64,000 bases of DNA from Triatoma infestans (GCA_011037195.1 JAAEAF010014547.1:115700-179699); one strand, 5' to 3'. Numbered from the stretch's first letter, positions 20,895-33,893 are shown. Numbers and translations: made by a program. The notes: generated by a model from the letters alone, not told the origin.

Positions 20895-21741
20895 AACAGC
20901 ATAGCACAAAAAACGAAAAACCGTAGAAAGTTGAAACTTGATATTCTGTTTAGTTATCACCATGGGATCTGACAGTACGTTATCTGTCAAAATTCCTCAA
21001 CCGGAAGTACCACTTTAAGTTTTTTTTTTTTAACTTTTTTGCAATTTTCTCAAAAATGGCTCCGAATATTTTCTTGAAGCTTTGTATATCAACTATACAT
21101 ACCAAAGAGCTATAACTTTTATATGAAACATTTCTCTGGGAAAATTCATTTAAGGGCACTTTTAGGGGAGGTAAGGGTTAGGTTTTTTTTTATCTAAAGT
21201 GTTATTTCGGTTTATTAGACAACTCTGTCGTCTAAATAATGTCAATTAAAATTAAATATGTTGTTGAAATTGCGAGTTTGAAAAAAAATCGGCTGACCGG
21301 AAGTGCATTTACTTTACCAGTTTACTAATTTTTTCATTTTTTTTTTTTTGTGATTTTCCCAAAAATGGCTCCAACGATTTTTTTGGAACTTCCTATATAA
21401 ACTACACATACAAAGATCTACAAACATTTCTCTGGGAAAATTCATTTAAGGGCACTTTTAGGGGAGGGGTGGGATTATGTTTTTCTCTAAAGTGTTGATA
21501 AATTAAAGTATAATTGGATAATATATTACATAATTCTATCATTCAAACAAACTTAATTAGAAATAAATAGTTGGACGAAATTCCGAGTTTCAAGAAAGTT
21601 AGTAAACCGGAAATGTGCTTTTATTGAATAGTTTTGTTGTCAGTTTTCGAACGAATTTCATTAAATTTGGTACACAAGTATAAAATTTGTCAATTATAAT
21701 TTTGAGAATTGGAGTAAGAGATAGTTGTGTCAGTGTAAAAT
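20733..21741 (-). mobile_element. Element A copy, full length with long (GT)n
   Basis: It runs from the half-hairpin CCTAGTAAGAGGAAGTATTA to GAGTAAGAGATAGTTGTGTC. It contains the longest GT microsatellite of the family (about 20845-20889) and both tandem units. The 90 bp before it (20638-20732) share TTAAAAGGT and TTGGATCAATA words with the sequence preceding the 14836 copy, perhaps a hAT-derived flank. Confidence 0.8.
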
Positions 21742-22041
21742 CTCATTTTCCAAAAATTGGCCGATCGTAGTTGAATCACTTACAATTATAAGAAAAAAAA
21801 ACAATGCAGATAGAAGGTCTGGATGAGAAATTGGTTGTAACAAAGATCATTATCGGCACATATGTTATAAAAGTTTTATGCCATGAATTCCCAGAAACAC
21901 AGATTTGAACACAGAGCTGTTAAAACAAGAACCATGTTTTATTTCTTTAATTAATATATTATTTTTATTAAAACGAAATAATTTGCAATATTTTTCTTTA
22001 TTATCTTATTTTTATTTTAATATTTTAAAGGTATCCGGTTT
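21742..22041. other. AT-rich spacer
   Basis: Nothing recognised. Confidence 0.3.
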
Positions 22042-22160
22042 TTGGAAGGTATTAGCTCAGTGGGTAGCGCGTTGGACTAGCAACGCATAGGTTTGAATCT
22101 AGCATGCTGCCTTTAGATTTTCTCTTCCTAGGAGTTTCTACAACCAATCAATTCATGGGA
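22042..22160 (+). mobile_element. tRNA-derived SINE (family S), 3'-truncated
   Basis: The head has TTAGCTCAGTGGGTAGCGCG (A-box type) and GGTTTGAATCT (B-box type), then TTAGATTTTCTCTTCCTAGG, which begins the family body. The sequence diverges after about 22160. Confidence 0.7.
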
Positions 22161-22422
22161 AAAAGTTACTAATACAATGTTTGCTAGAAAATTATTGGAG
22201 TCATTTTTGAAAAAAATCGTGAAAAACTGAGAAATAAAAAATTCAGTAAAGTCACACTTCTGGTCAATAGATTTTACTCGAAACCTTCATATCAGTTGCG
22301 GTGGTAGTTTCTAAATAGAATACTAAGTTTGAGCTTCCTGCTATTTTTCGTTTTTCAAATATATATATTCACATACACATACAGACAGTCCCTAAAACAT
22401 TTTTTCGTGTAATTTTTTCTTT

Positions 22423-22612
22423 ATGGAAGGGATTAGCTAAGTGGTTAGCGCATTGGACTTCCATGCCGAGATCCCGGGTTCGAGTCCCCAGCTGTGCTAT
22501 GCTTAGATTTTTTTTTTTAGGAGTATATGTCTGTAACGGGAGAACGAACACTGTCCGGAGGCCGGCAGTGACCATAGATGTTCACGCGCCTTAAATTAAA
22601 AAAAAATAAAAA
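22423..22612 (+). mobile_element. tRNA-derived SINE (family S)
   Basis: A box TTAGCTAAGTGG, B box GGTTCGAGTCC, then a shortened body containing ACACTGTCCGGAGGCCGGCA and the 3' end GCGCCTTAAATT with an A-rich tail. It lacks about 50 bp of the body present at 8-255. Confidence 0.85.
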
Positions 22613-23098
22613 AAGATTTCTTCTTTAGAATCCATTTTATTTCTATTATTGGAGGGAATATTGTAATTTCAGATTTCTGTAAAACTCTTTAATTGATTTC
22701 TTACTTATCTATATTCATTGTTTCATTGATTCTAATTTTAAAATTATAGCTTATGTTATGACAAAATTTAATTTCATTGGAAAGCTTATTTATTTTTAGT
22801 ATTTAGTTTTTTGTTTTTTTTCTAATCTATAATTAACCTCTTGTTTTGGTTATAAGTAGGTCGGAAGGAGTGTCTAGATCTAAGAGATGATGAGTTGATA
22901 GCCGAGTGAATATGAAGAGTTATAGAGAAAGGTTTCCTTCCCTATCCATCCCAACTAAATGGCAAACGAGAGAGGTTATTAGTGAATGTTATGTTAGGTC
23001 ATGTAATATTATAACTACCATAACATGACTCTCCTCTATTCAAATAACATCCAGCTAATATTTACAATGCGCACATGCGCACACTTCTCAATTCTTCC

Positions 23099-23138
<40 letters not shown>

Positions 23139-23479
23139 TATATCAGAATAATATTAGCATCATTAACATATAATTAACATACACCGCTTTTATATAAACT
23201 TTCCCGTTATTCTCTTAAAGTTTAATTTTATTACACTGTCATAAATTTCTATAAATATTAATAATATATTAATATATCAATTAGCTATGCACTTTTCCAT
23301 TAGCGTCGTGTACAATATTACAGATAAAATGTAGATAATATTTTGACCATGCCGTATTAATTATTGCAACCAAGTGGAAGTTATCTTCTTGTCATTAACT
23401 GATGTAAAGATGATCCTTAGTTGTAATGTCAATTCAAAAAGTTTTAAAAAGTAATTTTTATACAATTTCTATATTAGAC
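22613..23479. other. AT-rich spacer with a (TTA)n microsatellite
   Basis: A perfect (TTA)n/(ATT)n run lies at about 23098-23139. No gene was seen. Confidence 0.5.
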
Positions 23480-23959
23480 TGTTGTGATTGGTTCCGCAGA
23501 GCTGGAAAGCATCAGAGATATTTTCCCTGATAGCGTGCTTCTTTTTGCGTCATCGACCAGTTTCGGGCGTTCGCCCATCATCAGGGTGTTTTTTGCCAAA
23601 CAATGCACTAGATTTGGACAGAGCAAATTTAGTTATACATTAATAACATATCATAATATAATAACTAATAAAAAAAAAATAAATAAATATTTAAATAAAT
23701 AATAAATAAAAATTAATAATAAATAAAAATAATAAAGAAATATCTTAACTAATTAAAAAAACGTGTCTGTTTGGGCATATGTCTTCGGTCTTTTAGTTAA
23801 TCAACTAAAGTGTATCAACAGGAGGAGTGTAACAACTAAATTTGCTCTGTGCAACTCTATGTTATCACATTGACAGAAAGCATCCTGAGGAAGGGCAAAC
23901 GCCCGATTCCGGTCGATGACCACAATAAAAAAGGAGGCTATTACGGAAAATATCTCTGA
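23480..23959. mobile_element. Foldback element family 1 with long loop and 13-bp TSD
   Basis: It starts TGTTGTGATTGGTTCCGCAG and ends AATATCTCTGA. The flanks TTCTATATTAGAC and TTCTATAGTAGAC form a 13-bp duplication with one mismatch. The arms (23480-23640 and about 23840-23959) include an outer loop word ACAGAGCAAATTTAGTTA and its complement. The loop of about 200 bp holds AAATAA repeats. The left-arm motif (23551-23588, -) has CTGATGA and GAAA intact with stem III ACTGGT. The right-arm motif (23881-23918, +) has GATT in place of GAAA. Confidence 0.85.
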
Positions 23960-24149
23960 TTCTATAGTAGACATTTGATTCTAAGCGAAATTAACACAAC
24001 TTGGATTAGTGCTTGTCCAATGTAGAAAAATTAAAAATGAAATACTTGTAATACAAAAAAAAAAGAAGCAGAAACGAATTGATATTATTCCCCTAATATG
24101 TGAATGCCTAATATTTCCCTGAAAACTAGGCGGACAACGGCAGTGTTAT

Positions 24150-24281
24150 TCTAGCTCGGCACAAGTTATTTGTGAAACCTGTGTGCAGAGTTAAATGACG
24201 TCACAAGTATTAGAAAGCTTTGGCAATGGGCGGAGTTTAACAGCTGTTAAGGTGTCACAACTAAGTTGCCGAGCGTTATAA
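24150..24281. mobile_element. Short MITE, second copy, inverted orientation
   Basis: Reverse-complement relative of 9344-9468: it shares GGGCGGAGTTTAACAGCTGT and ends ACTAAGTTGCCGAGC, with the other end GCTCGGCACAAG. Adjacent flanks begin GTTAT on both sides, a possible partial target duplication. Confidence 0.65.
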
Positions 24282-25036
24282 CGTTAAAGCCGAGGCAATT
24301 CTTTCCATTTTTGAATCCCATCATAGCCTTTAAATCGGCTCTAGTTCTCCTTGTTTCTATGAAGTTCTTGTCCACACTAAAATCAGTGAATACCCATGTA
24401 TTACTGGAGCCTGAATTTGCGTGTTAAAGGTTCAGTTAAATGTTAAAGAAAAAACGTTTAATTTGAAAATAAAAAATATTTAAATGTGGAACCTGTGTGT
24501 GTGTAAAATGTCAGAACAAGGTAGAATAATAATTAAAGAATCAGATGCTGAACAATCACGAAACTGAAAATAATTCACCACTTGAATTGTTGAAGTGTAG
24601 GAAGACAGGTCTGGCTGACCCATTAAACAAGGGAAAATGGTGATTAATTATTTATGTTTTCTTTAGAAAATATAAAGAATAATAAATTAAATATCAGAGG
24701 CAAAAAAAAACGCTCCTCAGAAATAAAAATTCTTTTAATCACCCTTGAAAGTTAAGTTTTTCGATAAGTCAATGAAATTCAGAGCTTTTGAACACGTCTC
24801 CAACAATAATCCTGTCATTAAATTTCGTTTCGTCAGTTTCCATATCCAATTATTGCACCTGCTCTCTGCATTAATCTCTCTTCAAGCTTATACCCCAAGT
24901 CACCAATAAAATGGTAGAGCTACGATCTTTTGTAAAAACTAAAATTCTCCTTCTATGGTTCTGATCTGCTATTGGCATATGTCTTTGGGTAACGTCCGGA
25001 GGGGATACATATCACCATATAATAAGGAGCCATATC
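24282..25036. other. Spacer, no gene seen
   Basis: Mixed AT-rich sequence. No repeat or protein family was recognised. Confidence 0.3.
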
Positions 25037-25360
25037 ACCATGGCGATTTAAGGAGAAATCTCTACGTTTTGGAGCTTATGTTACGCCCCGATTTAAAAGG
25101 AAGAAACACCCATCCATTTCATAAAACATTGTTTGGGTTGCGAGGAGATTAGGTTCAGGATCTCTGATCGGAACAGGAACATCTGTAATAGCTTAGGCTA
25201 TGTTAATTGTCGGATTTGTTCGGACTATTGTAAAACCTTAGATGGATTAGCCAGATAGTTTAGGTAGATTTTTTTTATCTCGAGCCGGTTTTGTTCTAGG
25301 ATAGCTCTGTGAACCCAAAGGATGCTTTGGATAGGTTAGGGCTTGATCCCTCTCGCTAGT
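25037..25360 (+). mobile_element. LINE 3' fragment (RNase H-bearing, I-like)
   Basis: It is alignable with 51893-52215: both start TTTAAGGAGA(A/C)ATCTCTACG, share GGTTGCGAGGAGATTAGGTT or a close variant, and continue through GTTCGGACT and CTTAGATGGATTA. In the better-preserved copy this encodes the region after RNase H in some LINEs. Here the frame is broken and the (TAA)n tail is absent. Confidence 0.6.
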
Positions 25361-26317
25361 ATCGATCCCTTAACTATTCTTGAGAAATGTGATTACTAGT
25401 TGACTTACAAAAAATATGTTCTTATAAATGATATATATAATACTAGCTAATGTAAAAAAAATTAAAAAATCGATTGTACATATTACTTCATTGAACGATT
25501 TACTTAGGAAACAGTTTGGACATTATTTTCTCTAATGACAAAACACAGTATCCCAGTGCTAGTTTTAATATCGATTGTAACATTTTACTTTTCTAATTAA
25601 TTGTCAGCAAAATAACCGGCTCCTGTGCGAGATGATATCATTACCACCTGATTTCAGAGGCTGGCTGATCTTCTGGCTTTTTGCATGAGTATGCACAGAT
25701 GCCTTTGTAGTCAGGATCTCATTTAAATCAATCAAAAGAAAAAGCCAGTTGATATAATACATTGTTATAAATTCATTACAAGGCTAGTTATTTAATAAAA
25801 GAAAAAAAATATCAATCTATCGTATACTTCTTTTAAAACAGTAGACTCATTGCTCATAATTATAATTTTCTAAGTTATTAATTATTGTTCTATTTTTAAT
25901 TAATATTTAGGGAATTTGGATCATGTATTGCAGAAGGCTTCTTTTACAAATAAGGAGCATAATGCATGTTAAATAGAAATGTGTTTTATATTTGATGTCT
26001 CTATATTCCTTTTTTTTAATATATATATATAATAAACTAATTTGGTGGACAATGTAAATAAACTTTATTAATTAAAGAGACTCTGACGTAATCCTTCTAT
26101 TGTATTACTTCACCTTGTTCTACCTACGCTACTAGTTAATTACGAGAGAAATCATTCATAATATTTAAAACCAAACTACTGCTAAAACTATTATGAATGA
26201 ATTTACAAATTTAAAATAAAATCATTGGAGCCATTATCCGTTAAAATTTGCGGATAAAAAGTTTGGTTTGCGGTTGACAAGTTTCGACCGATACCTTTTG
26301 GTTAAATAGGTGGAAGA
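25361..26317. other. AT-rich spacer, no gene seen
   Basis: No recognised feature beyond AT-rich simple sequence. Confidence 0.3.
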
Positions 26318-26515
26318 GCTTAGGCTATTTCCCTTTAAGGTTATTTATTGTCAGATTTGGTCGCAATGCGGATAATCTTAGATGTGTTACACCTGGGTGT
26401 TGGTATTTTTCTAGCCTCGGTTTGTTGTTTTTCTTGGGGTAGCTATGTGGGCCTAGTGGGGCTTTGGATAGCGTAGGGTTTGGTTCCTCCCCAGAGACAA
26501 ATAATAATAATTTGG
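26318..26515 (+). mobile_element. LINE 3' end fragment with (TAA)n tail (I-like)
   Basis: Shares GGCTATTTCCCTTTAAGGTT, GGTTTGTTGTTTTTCTTGGG, GTAGCTATGTGGGC and the end ACAAATAATAATAAT with 51893-52215. The (TAA)n end is typical of I-clade LINEs. Confidence 0.6.
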
Positions 26516-27724
26516 GTTAGATGCTTTGATATTTGCCTAAGTTATATTTTAACTTTGAAGCTTCCTGCTGTTTTAGATGTAAGAGGAATTATTGCGATCG
26601 CCTAAGATATTTAGATAGGATATAACAAGAGAATATGGTCGCAAAACTTTCGACAAGTTAGACATTACCTAAAAGTGTATACAAAATGCATTGAACTCCG
26701 TTCAATAATCTAGTAAATACGACCGTCAAAGTTGTGGCAATATTTTACCAACCCGTGGAAAGCATTTTCAAAAATCCTCATGCTTTGAAATTAAAAATCA
26801 AACCACATCTCTCATTTCTGACGACGATCTTCCCAAATTACATGATTATGAGCTTTGCATAGTTGGAGATCTTGAAAAGGAAGTAATTTTTAAATAAATT
26901 CACATTTTGTCGATAGTTTCCAAGTGGGCTTCCAACCAATTAAAAAATCTGTCACAGACCTTTTTAAAATGAGATTAATTATTCTTTCTGTAATGAACAA
27001 AGCTTTACTGACTATGTAATTTTACTGACTGATTTCGTAATTTTTGTGATATAAATAAAAAAACTGAATTATACGTAATATTTTTAAGGTTATCTAATTA
27101 ATACTGTACGACTTAATTATTACTTGAATCATCTCAGATACATGATTATCTTGCCTCCACCTTTAAACAATCCTTATCAGCTTCAGATTTCTTAAAATAC
27201 CACTTCCAAGTTTAGACCATAGTAATTTGTGATTGCACCGATGATTGGGGGTAAAGAGAAATCCGGATGGCCATATTTGATGTATGTGACCTAGAGATAT
27301 AAAGAAGGTCATGTTACCTCAGGCACACAACCACGTGTATTACCTTTCTTCCTAAATTTATTCTTAAATTATAATTATGCCAATACAACCTGTATAATTA
27401 GTTATTTAAATTTTTATATATCTCTGTTATTTAGAAATTTTCGTTGTTTTTTTATTTTTATTTTTTATAAATGCTTATTCATGTTTTTTTTTTAACTTTT
27501 CTAACTTTTTATAGTTATTGTAGTTTTACGTTGAAGAGGATTTGTGTTTTCTTTAAATTGTATCATGTTAGCCCCCTACAATTTTTACCTCTGAATAGAT
27601 TTTAAACGTTTCTAAAAGTTTTGATATACGTCCGCATTGGTATTGAAAAAGACTGTTCCAGCTTTAGTGAGAATAATTGATATGTAAAACGTGACACGCT
27701 CACGTAAAACGGATTTTTTTTTTA
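26516..27724. other. AT-rich spacer, no gene seen
   Basis: A short plus-strand open stretch near 26770-26895 (containing ISDDDLPKLHDYELCIVGD) looks slightly protein-like, but I cannot assign it. Otherwise nothing was seen. Confidence 0.3.
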
Positions 27725-28965
27725 TTCTGACAATTCTTGTCGAATCATATCCCAATGCCCAAAGTTCACTCTCTTCTCCAGCCACTGTTCTTCCCGGAGA
27801 TAGAACAGTCTCGCTGCCATGCCCATTGTGACTCCTTCCATCAAAGTTTTCCTTAGCCTTCCTTTTTTACACTTTGTTCTGGAAAGTACTGCAACATATT
27901 TTTAGACCATCTTTCCTTCTATATGAGGCCTTATCACTTTAACTTTCAAGTTTCTATTTCATAGAGAATATTTCCAAAAATTCATCTCTAACTCGAGGAG
28001 TTTACCATCCAGTCCTTCTCATGATACTCCACGTCTCCTCAGCAATTTCCACGAACTCATGCTACAGCCTCTTCTTCTTGTTCTCCATATTGACTAACTT
28101 ACTCCAAAGTACCGAGTTCAGTAATTTGATACTGCATTTACTAGCTGAAAACTAGCCACCCAATGTATTCGCTACACGGCCTCAGATGCCCGTCATTTAC
28201 TTTGAGAGCTCAAGAGAGCCTTACCGTCGTATGCAACTTGCAATCGCCATTCTGAGTATGCATCCAGCAGTTTCCTCATCATGTAAGCCAAATCATCTTT
28301 ATCCGACGCAATTACTATCTGATCGCCAACAAACTATAAAGTATGGAGGGTGTACTTTCACGCCCTTTAGACCACATTTCTTTTGCCATGCAGCGAGGGC
28401 TTTCTTTATATAAATATTAAAAAGACTAGGGCACATGCAACATTCTTGCTTAAATCCTTTTGTTATAGAAACGGAATTCGTAAGGACATCACCAACCTTA
28501 ACAGCGCATGTAGCGTTCTTGTACAAGTTCTTGATGGCACGAATTAGGTACTCACTAATACCTTCCACAACTTGGATAGCGGCACTGTATCATAGGCTTT
28601 TTGTAAATCGACGAAAGCCAAAAAGGATTTCGCGATTATAAGCTCTTTTTTTTTCAAGCAGCTGGAAGATGCAGAATACATATCTGCACAGATCTTTCCA
28701 CTCTAAAACCCGTCTGCTCTTCAGGGGAACCTGGCCGCGGACTCTTTATCTAGTCTATTTTGGAGGATCCTCCCATAAAGTTGACTCATGCCGTTTATAA
28801 CACTTATTCCTCTGTAACTACTATACTGCTTCTTACTACCTTTTTTATAAATAGGGGCAATGTGGCCTGCCGTCCATTCAGCCGGAACTTCTGCTCCCTT
28901 TAGACATTTGTTTATCACAATTTTCTTCATTATACCTGAAGAACCTGTAGGGAATCGTAAGATTT
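27725..28965 (-). pseudogene. Non-LTR retrotransposon reverse transcriptase, decayed
   Basis: Read on the minus strand, about 28930-28725 encodes the reverse transcriptase fingers (AEVPAEWTAGHIAPIYKKGS, YRGISVIN). Positions 28568-28360 encode the segment ITKGFKQECCMCPSLFNIYI, the counterpart of GVRQGCxxSPxLFN. At 28319-28333 the catalytic box reads FVGDQ instead of FADDQ, so an essential aspartate position is altered. Positions 27880-27730 encode the C-terminal segment GRLRKTLMEGV and the following tail. Several stops and frameshifts separate these blocks. It is a dead LINE of the endonuclease-reverse-transcriptase type common in insects; I cannot fix the clade. Confidence 0.8.
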
Positions 28966-29101
28966 ACATATTAGTTCTTAGAATCTAAAGCTATCTGAAT
29001 GTGACAATACTGTGGACCACCAACTAACTCTCTATTAAACCCAACAATGGCTGTTCAGAGTTAAGACTAACGTCACAGATCCCCCTAAAACTCCGTAAAA
29101 T

Positions 29102-30100
29102 ATTACTTTCTCTTACTCCTAGTAAGAGGAAGTATTGTAATCGTTTCAAATTTTCGATATCAAGTTTTCACCGGAAATATCTGTTTTGAGGTCCCCTGAG
29201 TCCAAAAAAGTGGTTTTTAGCAAATGGTCTGCGTGTCTATATGTATGTATGTATGTGAACAGCATAGCTCAAAATCGAAAAACCGTAGAAACTTGAAACT
29301 TGATATTCCATTTAGTTATCACCATGGAATCTGACAGTACGTTATCTGTCAAAATTCGTCAACTAGAAGTACGACTTTACTAGTCTTTTTATTTATATTT
29401 TTGCGATTTTTTGAAAATTGGCTCCGACGATTTTCTTCAAACTTGGTACATCAACTTCATATACAAAGAACTAGAACTTTTATATCAAATATTTCTCTGG
29501 AAAAATTCATTTAAGGGTACTTTTGGGGACGGGGAGGGGTTACTGCTTCTTCTAAATTGCTATTTCAGTTTATTAGACAATTCTATCATTTAAATAATGT
29601 TAATTAGAATTAAATATGTTGTTGGAATTTCGAGTTTGAAAAAAAATCGGATGATCGAAAGTGCGTTTACTTTACCAATTTACTAAATGATTTTTTCCAC
29701 TATTTCACGATTTTCTCAAAAATGGCTTCGAAGATTTTCTTGAAACATCATATATAAACTGCCCATACAAAGATGTACAACTTTTATTTGAAACATTTCT
29801 CTGGGAAATTTCATTCAAGGGCACTTTTGGAGGAGAGGTGGGGTTATGTTTTTCTCTAAAGTGCTATCATAGTTGATTATACAATTCTATTATCCAAATA
29901 GAATTAATTAGAAATAAATAGGTTGCTAAAATTCCGGGTTTCAAGAAAATTAGTAAACCGGAAGTGCGCTTTTACTGAACAGTTTTTTTTTTCAATTTTC
30001 GACTAATTTCATTAAATATGGTATACAAACTATAAAATTTGTCAATTATAATTTTGAGAACTGGAGTAAGAGAAAGTTGTGTAAGTGTTTCACATCGGAT
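29102..30100 (-). mobile_element. Element A copy, full length
   Basis: A complete copy of 999 bp with the hairpin ACTTTCTCTTACTCCTAGTA at the left and AAGTTGTGTAAGTGTTTCAC at the right. Two tandem units each end in a TTTCTCTGG(G/A)AAA block, and ACCGGAAGTGCGC is near 29957. It is one of the best copies for building a consensus. Confidence 0.85.
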
Positions 30101-30567
30101 TTTTTTTTTGAAAAACGTTAAAATAAAAGTTATAGGCATTATATACCTAAGGGCGGTTAGTATTTCAAGATTCAAGAAAACTTTAGAACTATCATTTTTG
30201 TGGAAATCCCGGAAGTATTTCCAGTAAGCTGATTTTCATCAAACTTTTTCACTTGGAGTAGTACCTTAATTGTACCAATTTTCTTAGAGAAATGTTTCAA
30301 ATAAAAAAAGTCGCCCACAAAAAAATTATATATTATACGAGTTTATAATAACTTCATTAAAAAAATTTGAAAAATATTTTCATTTGTATTACATCTTTTT
30401 TAAGTAGCAAGGGGAAATAAAAACATTATCTTGACTTAAATCTTCCTTCTGTTTCTGTATATTTTGCTTTTTCTTTACATATTACTAGAGAGTACGTATA
30501 AAAGAAATAAAGTTAAAATTGTAGAATCTTTCATAAGTCGCCCCTATATATATGAAAAAATCTTTAT
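30101..30567. other. AT-rich spacer
   Basis: Possible old element A traces. Nothing else recognised. Confidence 0.3.
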
Positions 30568-31503
30568 TACTTTCTCTTACTCCTAGTAAGAGAGTTATCA
30601 CCGGAAATATCCTTTTTGAGGTCCCCTGAGTCCTAAAAAGTGGTTTTTAGCAAATGGTCTGTGTGTGTGTGTGTAGCATAGCTCAAAAACGAAAAACCGT
30701 AGAAAGTTGAAACTTGATATTCCGTTTAGGTATCACCATGGGATCTGACACTACGTTATCTGTCAAAATTCCTCAATCGGAAGTACCACTTTACTAGTTG
30801 GATTTTTTACTTTTTTGCAATTTCCTCAAAAATGGCTCCGACGATTTTCTTTAAACTTGAAACATCAATCACACATACAAAGAGCTACAACTTTTATTTG
30901 AAATGTTTCTCTGGGAAAATTCATTTAAGGGCAGTTATTGGGGGAGGGGTGAGTTTGGTTTCATCTAAAGTGCTATTTCAGTTTATTAAACAATTCTATC
31001 ATCTGAATAATGTTAATAAGAATTGAATATGTTGTTGAAATCCTAGTTTCAAAAAAATCGAATAACCGGAAGTGCGTTTACTTTACCACTTTACTAAATG
31101 ATTTTTTCATTTTTTCGCAATTTTCTCAAAAATGGCTCTGACGATATTTTTGAAACTTCATATATAAACTAAACATGCAATGATCTACACTTTTATTTAA
31201 AACATTTCTTTGGGAAAATTCTTTTAAGGGCACTTTTAGGGGAGAGGTGGTGGTTATGTTTTTCTCTAAAGTGCTATCATAGTTGATTATACAATTCTAT
31301 CATCCAAACAAATTAATTAGTAGTAATAGATGGCTGAAATTCCGAGTTTCAAGAAAATTAGTTAACCGGAAGTGGGCTTTTACTGAACGGTTTTTTCAGT
31401 TTTCGTCGTATTTGAATTAATTTGGTACACAAACTATAAAATTTGTCAATTATAATTTTGATAACTGGAGTAAGAGAAAGTTGTGTGAGTGTTTCACACC
31501 AGA
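30568..31503 (-). mobile_element. Element A copy with subterminal deletion
   Basis: It starts ACTTTCTCTTACTCCTAGTA and jumps directly to GAGTTATCACCGGAAATATC, so about 35 bp next to the stem-loop are missing. The remainder, including both tandem units and the AAGTTGTGTGAGTGTTTCAC end, is intact. Confidence 0.85.
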
Positions 31504-33477
31504 TTTTTTTTAAATATCAACTATTGGTTAGATATTTTTAGAAATAGCAAAGCTATATTGCGTTTATTGTGGAAGATGTGATATAAGCACATTTCTATTA
31601 TATTATTTAAATATTTTCCAATTATTTAATTATGTATGCTAAATTTTATAGGTAACTTTATTTGGGACTCATTGAATAAAATGAATTACTTCCTAGAATA
31701 TAAATTAATTTTGAAGAACATTTTGTATGATTCACAAAAAGTTGTGTGAATACTACATTTTTATGTAAATTTATTTAATTTAAATTAATTTATTTATTTT
31801 AATTGGTATAATAATTGTTGCCAATTGCAGAAAAAAAAAAAAAAAGGAGGGAAGCTGGTCTTTTGAATTTCCTAGAAACAATAATCACAAAAATTCAATT
31901 TAAAGTGGATGAGAAATTAATTGTGATAAATCAGTTTTACATCTTTGAACTTGAATTACTAAGTGTATTGGATGGTTATCTGATTGTCCAATTTGAGATC
32001 AGTTTTGGGAAGGTTTGGTATCACCACCTGTAACGCATAAAAAAAAAAATCTGGTCGGTACTTCAGTGGTCGATAGAAAAAAAAACTGTGAAGCGTGTCA
32101 GATCTTTTATAAATAAACTGTTTACAATTACTACCGAATGTTATAATTTTTGCATCCATAATCAGAGGCAGAAGTTAGAAACATGGTTGATTCATGGAAA
32201 GGAAAATAAACGGTCTTTTATATTAGAAGCGATATCTGCAAAATGGATTGATACAATTGAAAAGTGGCTTTAGATTTCCGCCAAGCGCGCTCAATGATGT
32301 CAGGCGCATGTCTAAATGGCAAATCTATACTATTAAAGACTGTATTTTATTTTTTGTTGCTATTTCCTTGATTTTTAACATTTTTAATGCGTTTTGTTTT
32401 CTTTTGATTACTGCAAAAAATGAATGCAAAGAATGAATGTCTATTTCCCTGTTTGTTCTAAAATATTGAAAGTAATTAGGGTATTTGCATTACAAATACT
32501 TAAAAACCAGGATTTGGTAATAGGCCATTTTTAAGTTCAATTTTCTTCCTAGATAGAAAGTGTTCATAATTGTACATAGATTTTGATTATCTTCGGTCTT
32601 GTGATCAAATAATATATTGGTCAAAATTAAATAGGAAGAAATTTATTATAATTTCTGCCGCCACAAAGGAGATACCGTAATAAAAAGAGTTAGCCACCTC
32701 TCTTCTGGGAATGTCTACTTCTCGTCACAACATGTCTTCTTACAAACATTGACCAACAAAATTCACTTTTTTGTGGATTTTTTTTTTCTTTTTATTGCTT
32801 CTTTAAGAATAAGCTTTGAATCTGAATTTCAGGATTTCACTAGAAATCATATTTTTTAGTCTTCGAAATAAAATAAAAATGTTTTTAACGAATATTCTGT
32901 TTTGTATGTGCGTAAACAAAATTTTTCGAAAATTATAAATCGCAGGAAGCCTCAAATTTGTTATTCAGTTTTTGTATAATTAATGAAGCCGAGATAAAGG
33001 TGTCGATCAAAATCTGTCAACTGCTAGTTCCCAACTTTATTGAATTTTTGTTGTTGTTGAGTATTTTGCGAATTTGTTGACAAGGCTCCCCATATTTCCT
33101 TAACTTTATATATACAATATACATGTAGGCCTCACATTTATTTAAAATATATTTGTAGGTTGCTGAGGAAGCTGTGATTTCAGATTTCCCTCTAAAGTAA
33201 TAATGCCTATGTTTGGTTTTACTAACTGTAAATCACAGTAATTCTAATACAGTGGTTTTAATGTAATAGTTATACATTTATATAATTAAGAATTATTATC
33301 ATGTAAGAAGAAAATCGGATATGGGAATTTTCACAATGGACCTTTCAATTTGCGCAATTGATTCGAAAACGGTTTCAAAGATTTTCCTAAAATTTTGTGT
33401 ATATTACTATAATGTCTTTAGCGTAAATCATTATCAATTAAGGTTCCTCTGAGTAGTTGATTTCTACTGTTTTGAGG
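31504..33477. other. AT-rich region, no gene seen
   Basis: Frames at 31815-32436 are short and low-complexity. No acceptable splice or family evidence was found. Confidence 0.35.
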
Positions 33478-33590
33478 CGTCACGCTCAGCGTTAGGGCAC
33501 CAGCAGGTTAGCGGCTTTTATAAGGGCGGGGATGCGCGAGAGCCCAGGGGCTGCCCACCCAGTGTGCCTTTTTAAAAAAAAAAAAAAAAA
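33478..33590. repeat. GC-rich block ending in poly(A), unassigned
   Basis: An abruptly GC-rich block (for example GGGCGGGGATGCGCGAGAGC) ends in a run of about 18 A. The A tail and composition suggest a SINE or other retroposed sequence. No match was found to the other SINE families here. Confidence 0.4.
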
Positions 33591-33696
33591 ATTCCTCTAG
33601 AAGTTGAGGAAACTAAACATTTAGTGGACATTTCGACTTAGCAAAAAGTTTTGAGTAGATAGATCGTTGTAGGGTATTACGCAAAAGATCTATTGT

Positions 33697-33893
33697 GCCT
33701 CCCGGAGTCTTCTCAGTGCCCTGCCGACCTCCAAGCAGTGTTCTGTAGCTACAGACAACACTGCTCAACACCATACAGTCAGTTGTAGAAGCCGCTAGGA
33801 AGAAAAAAATCTAAGGGCAGAATGCTAAGCCGGGACCTCCGTGTTGCTAGTCCAGCGTGCTACCACTGAGCTAATTTCCTTCCTTCTTCCTTG
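33697..33893 (-). mobile_element. tRNA-derived SINE (family S)
   Basis: On the minus strand the head has a degraded A box (TTAGCTCAGTGGTAGCACGC) and the body TTAGATTTTTTTCTTCCTAG, then GTGTTGTCTGTAGC and CAGTGTTGTCTG-like parts. The 3' end lacks the usual GTTGACGCGCC tail. Confidence 0.8.
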
